DNA of 58,940 nt from DATCMA01 sp036563645 (GTDB lineage: Bacteria > Actinomycetota > Actinomycetes > Mycobacteriales > Micromonosporaceae), in contig DATCMA010000011.1 of the NCBI GenBank assembly GCA_036563645.1, positions 1-58,940 on the forward strand, given 5' to 3'. The position numbers and the translations under genes are program-made. Each line of letters starts with the position of its first letter. The stretch's first letter is position 1. The notes below the pieces were generated by a model that worked only from the letters and a program-made list of their open reading frames with translations, made no database searches and had not been told where the DNA came from. This document shows positions 56,514 to 58,940 of the stretch, in pieces.

Positions 56514-57038
56514 CTAGTCACGGGCGATCGTCTCGCGCGGTGTTGACTCCGACCCGGCCGCGTCTCCCCCACCACCTCCGTCGGCCGGCGGGCCAGGCGC
56601 CGTGGCGACCGCGTCCTCTCCCTGCTCGCGGTCTGGGGCCTCGGTCGCGCCGGCCACGCTCGCCGCGGGAGTGGATCGGTGCCGGACGAAACGCGCGCGC
56701 CCGCGGGAGAGGTCGTGCCCCACGGCGCTGGCTTCCAGCTCGTAGAGCGTGTGCTGGTTGCCCTCGACGTCGACCCAGTCCCGGGTATACAGCCGCCCCA
56801 CCACGACGACGGGATCACCCACCATCACCGACGCCGCGACGCCCTCAGCCAGCTTGCGCCAGCAGATGACGCGGACGCGGAAACTGTGACCATCGACCCA
56901 GCAGTTGCGGTTGCGATCGAGCCGCCGCGCCGTCGAGGCGACTTTGAAGCTGGCGACCGCGGTGTTCGTGTGCGCGGTGTGGCGCAACTCCGGAGCGGAG
57001 ATGACATTGCCTACCACGGTCACGTACGTATCGAACAT
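56514..57038 (-). CDS. single-stranded DNA-binding protein paralogue
   Basis: A 174-residue OB-fold protein. Residues 1 to about 110 form the SSB fold (MFDTYVTVVGNVISAPELRH, ASFKVASTARRLDRNRNCWV, FRVRVICWRKLAEGV, VVVVGRLYTRDWVDVEGN). The tail is low-complexity (Ala, Gly, Asp, Glu) and ends PRETIARD rather than the canonical DDDIPF-type acidic tip that recruits partner proteins. It is probably the second, SsbB-like copy of actinobacteria, linked to sporulation-type or special DNA metabolism rather than replication. GGAG precedes the ATG. Confidence 0.88.
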   Translation of the reverse strand: MFDTYVTVVGNVISAPELRHTAHTNTAVASFKVASTARRLDRNRNCWVDGHSFRVRVICWRKLAEGVAASVMVGDPVVVVGRLYTRDWVDVEGNQHTLYELEASAVGHDLSRGRARFVRHRSTPAASVAGATEAPDREQGEDAVATAPGPPADGGGGGDAAGSESTPRETIARD

Positions 57039-57194
57039 CGCTGCTCCACGAGGTCGGGGTATTGCCGTCCGAGCCCGGCGTAGCCCTCAGCCTCGTGGCC
57101 GCGGGTCGTCGCGCGCCAGGTCGCCGTCCCCGCCTGTGGACAGCGCGGATGGTGTGGACAGCGGCCTGGACGAGCTCGCGCCGTGGTAAGGGCG

Positions 57195-57605
57195 TCACCC
57201 GTGCGTGTTCGGCCCGACTCGGGCCATGGTGATCCGCAGGAGGACGCGGCGCTCACGCTCCATCGCCGCGCGGTACTCGTCCCAGTTCGGGTGCTCGCCG
57301 GAGATCCGGCGGTAGTAGTCGATCAACGGTTCCATCGCCTCGGGCAGGTGGACGACCTCCGCCTCCCCCTCGATCTGAACCCACTCCCCGAAGAAGGCGT
57401 CGGGCATCACGCAAAGCGCCACGCGCGGGTCGCGCAGGATGTTGCGCGTCTTCACCGCGGTCTCCCGCGTGCTGACGATCGCCCGACCCGCCTCGTCGAC
57501 CGCGACCAGCACGGGCGAGAGCTGCACCCGACCGTCCCCGTGATAGGTGGCGAGGACCGCCCGGTGGTTGTCGGTGAGGAACCGTCGCGCCCGGTCGAGA
57601 TCCAT
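57195..57605 (-). CDS. PPOX-class F420-dependent-type flavin/deazaflavin protein
   Basis: A 136-residue split beta-barrel protein. It begins MDLDRARRFLTDNHRAVLAT and contains SPVLVAVDEAGRAIVSTRET, KTRNILRDPRVALCV, and FFGEWVQIEGEAEVV, typical of the pyridoxamine oxidase-like F420-binding group of actinobacteria. It may bind F420 or FMN and act as a small redox enzyme; the substrate is unknown. The ATG at 57605 lacks a strong ribosome binding site. It is divergent from the alpha/beta hydrolase gene. Confidence 0.88.
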   Translation of the reverse strand: MDLDRARRFLTDNHRAVLATYHGDGRVQLSPVLVAVDEAGRAIVSTRETAVKTRNILRDPRVALCVMPDAFFGEWVQIEGEAEVVHLPEAMEPLIDYYRRISGEHPNWDEYRAAMERERRVLLRITMARVGPNTHG

Positions 57606-57700
57606 AGCGCGATTCTGCCCCGGTGCGGCCCACTCGGGTGGGAATCCCTCACATCCCGCCGAACTACCGACCGTGACGTGATCGACGTAGGGTCGTCTCC

Positions 57701-58690
57701 GTGGAGCGAGACATCCTCGGCGAACCGTTCGAACGTGAGACGATCGATCTGGGACGTGACGACGAGGGGCCGGTCGTCGCCACCTTGGTCCGCCGTCAGG
57801 CTGATCACGCCACGGACCGGGCCGTGCTGTACGTGCACGGCTTCTGCGACTACTTCTTCCAGCGGCACCTCGCCGAGCACTTCGCGGCGCGCGGCTGGCA
57901 CTTCTACGCGCTCGACCTGCGCAAGTACGGCCGCAGCCTGCGGCCGTACCAGACACCGAACTTCTGCCGGGACATCAGCGACTACTACCCGGAGCTGGAC
58001 ATCGCGGCCCAGATCATTCGGGAGCGGGACGGCAACCGCACCCTCGTGGTCATGGCCCACTCCACCGGCGGCCTGATCACGGGAATGTGGGCACACGATC
58101 GACGGGACGCCGGGGTTGTCGACGGCCTGATCATGAACAGCCCGTTCTTCGACATCAACGCCTCCTGGCTGGTCCGCCGCCCGCTGGTGGCCGCCGTCAC
58201 CCAGCTCGCCCACCTCTTCCCCTACCGGGTGGTGCCCCGGGAGGTCACCGACGTGTACGGCCAGACCATCCACGCCGAATTCCGCGGGGAGTGGCACTAC
58301 AACCTGGCGTGGAAGCCGCTCTATGGGTTCCCGGTGCGCCTGGGCTGGCTCGGGGCGATTCACCGGGCTCAGCGGCGGCTGCGCGCGGGCCTCGACATTC
58401 CGGTGCCGGTGCTCGTGGCGTGCTCGGCGCGCACCTGGCGCGGTCGGCAGTGGCATCCGGAGGCGGCGCTCGCCGACGTCGTGCTGGATGTGGAGCACAT
58501 CGTCCGGTGGGCACCTAATTTGGGGCGACACGTAACAGTCGCACGGTTTGATGGTGGATTGCACGATCTCACGCTCTCCGGGGAAGTGGTCCGGGAGCGG
58601 GTGTTCGCCGAATTCGACCGGTGGCTCAACGGCTACTTCCCCGCCACGACCGTGACGGCCGACGCAAGCGGCGCAACCTCACTGAGCTGA
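57701..58690 (+). CDS. alpha/beta hydrolase, lysophospholipase-like
   Basis: A 329-residue serine hydrolase. The oxyanion/His-Gly motif is YVHGFCDYFFQRH, the nucleophile is Ser121 in MAHSTGG, and the terminal catalytic His is in DGGLHDLTLSG. It resembles the lysophospholipase/monoacylglycerol lipase group. Start GTG 57701 (VERDILGEPFE). No signal peptide, so cytosolic. The substrate is unknown. tRNA-Arg follows downstream. Confidence 0.85.
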   Translation: MERDILGEPFERETIDLGRDDEGPVVATLVRRQADHATDRAVLYVHGFCDYFFQRHLAEHFAARGWHFYALDLRKYGRSLRPYQTPNFCRDISDYYPELDIAAQIIRERDGNRTLVVMAHSTGGLITGMWAHDRRDAGVVDGLIMNSPFFDINASWLVRRPLVAAVTQLAHLFPYRVVPREVTDVYGQTIHAEFRGEWHYNLAWKPLYGFPVRLGWLGAIHRAQRRLRAGLDIPVPVLVACSARTWRGRQWHPEAALADVVLDVEHIVRWAPNLGRHVTVARFDGGLHDLTLSGEVVRERVFAEFDRWLNGYFPATTVTADASGATSLS

Positions 58691-58761
58691 TACTGCGATC
58701 AGGCTGTTATATCCCGCTACCGGCAACCCACAGCCCGTAGCGGTACCCTTCTGTCGCGCAT

Positions 58762-58834
58762 GCGCCCGTAGCTCAGCGGAGAGAGCAGGGGACTTCTAAT
58801 CCCAAGGTCGCAGGTTCGAATCCTGCCGGGCGCG
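58762..58834 (+). tRNA. tRNA-Arg (TCT)
   Basis: Acceptor GCGCCCG (58762-58768) pairs with CGGGCGC (58827-58833). The anticodon stem GGGGA/TCCCA encloses CTTCTAA with anticodon TCT. The T-arm is GCAGGTTCGAATCCTGC. CCA is not encoded (CAT follows). It is on the + strand after the alpha/beta hydrolase gene. Confidence 0.93.
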
Positions 58835-58898
58835 CATTCCTCTCGGTCAGACGTTTTCCTGATCCAATCAAGATCTTCCCGCATGCGCAGGGAGCACG

Positions 58899-58916
58899 GC
58901 GTTCAAAAATGAACGC
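58899..58916 (+). terminator. small hairpin downstream of tRNA-Arg
   Basis: GCGTTCA (58899-58905) and TGAACGC (58910-58916) form a 7-bp perfect stem with a 4-A loop. It lies about 65 bp past the tRNA and could be a terminator or part of a site at the right edge of the window; no U-run follows. Confidence 0.35.
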
Positions 58917-58940
58917 TCGCCGAATCCCTGGGATCACCCC

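Noticed and set aside
58762..58940. tRNA-Arg as an integration (att) site for a mobile element.
   Set aside because: No integrase, no repeated 3' tRNA segment and no phage or plasmid gene is visible in the window.

Overview
This window is chromosomal DNA from a high-GC Gram-positive actinobacterium. The gene set points there: mycobacterial-type clpX, clpP2-clpP1 and tig, a mycothiol-linked DsbA-like nitroreductase next to pepN, an F420/PPOX-type protein, a furA-katG pair, iniBAC-like dynamin genes, OtsA/OtsB trehalose synthesis, an actinobacterial sortase with its secreted partner, and pervasive GTG starts with GGAGG-type ribosome binding sites. The species cannot be fixed from sequence alone. 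The order clp genes - tig - rpiB - nitroreductase - pepN echoes the Rv2457c-Rv2467 region of Mycobacterium tuberculosis, interrupted here by inserted blocks.

Layout. 1-228: promoter and leader of an rRNA operon transcribed leftwards; 16S itself lies beyond the left edge. 416-5889: small membrane protein, nitrilase-family hydrolase, clpX, clpP2, clpP1 and tig, with a ClgR-type box ahead of clpP1. 6005-6346: tRNA-Pro and tRNA-Gly. 6665-9366: katG and furA, behind a tandem Fur-like operator. 9467-18011: an envelope-stress locus. iniB-iniA-iniC homologues run leftwards, and a truncated Hsp70-like ATPase plus an IniR/MalT-like LuxR regulator run rightwards from a shared 330-bp region. 17997-26957: PAP2 phosphatase, small proteins, rpiB, a DUF1015 protein, decayed genes, nitroreductase, pepN and a DUF5130-like protein. 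27618-29512: secreted protein plus sortase. 29517-35482: HNH nuclease, MscS channel, MFS exporter, truncated globin, YbjN-like protein, thioesterase. 35475-41531: EttA, then otsA and an otsB-GH15 fusion. 41594-48656: cobalamin genes (cysG/cobA, cobT, cobC-like, cobB) around a class A penicillin-binding protein. 48828-52072: SURF1, a small membrane protein, an M20 peptidase and a P-loop kinase. 52135-55429: an orphan chemoreceptor opposite an orphan sugar-type binding lipoprotein. 55506-58834: cobD/cbiB, an SSB paralogue, a PPOX protein, an alpha/beta hydrolase and tRNA-Arg.

The most interesting region is 6.6-18.0 kb. KatG (oxidative defence, and the isoniazid activator in mycobacteria), its regulator FurA and an iniBAC-like operon (isoniazid-inducible in mycobacteria) lie head to tail on one strand. 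The ini operon faces an actin-fold ATPase and a MalT-family regulator across GGGGAT-type sites that resemble MalT boxes. A 15-bp hairpin between iniB and iniA suggests that iniB is expressed separately from the two dynamin genes. Because mycobacterial IniR is reported to respond to trehalose, the otsA/otsB-GH15 pair about 20 kb away may be functionally connected, but that is inference. Other points worth checking are a CobB whose amidotransferase cysteine is replaced by glycine and the trehalose-phosphatase/GH15 fusion. Convergent genes in this window are mostly separated by perfect 10-15 bp hairpins that probably act as bidirectional terminators.
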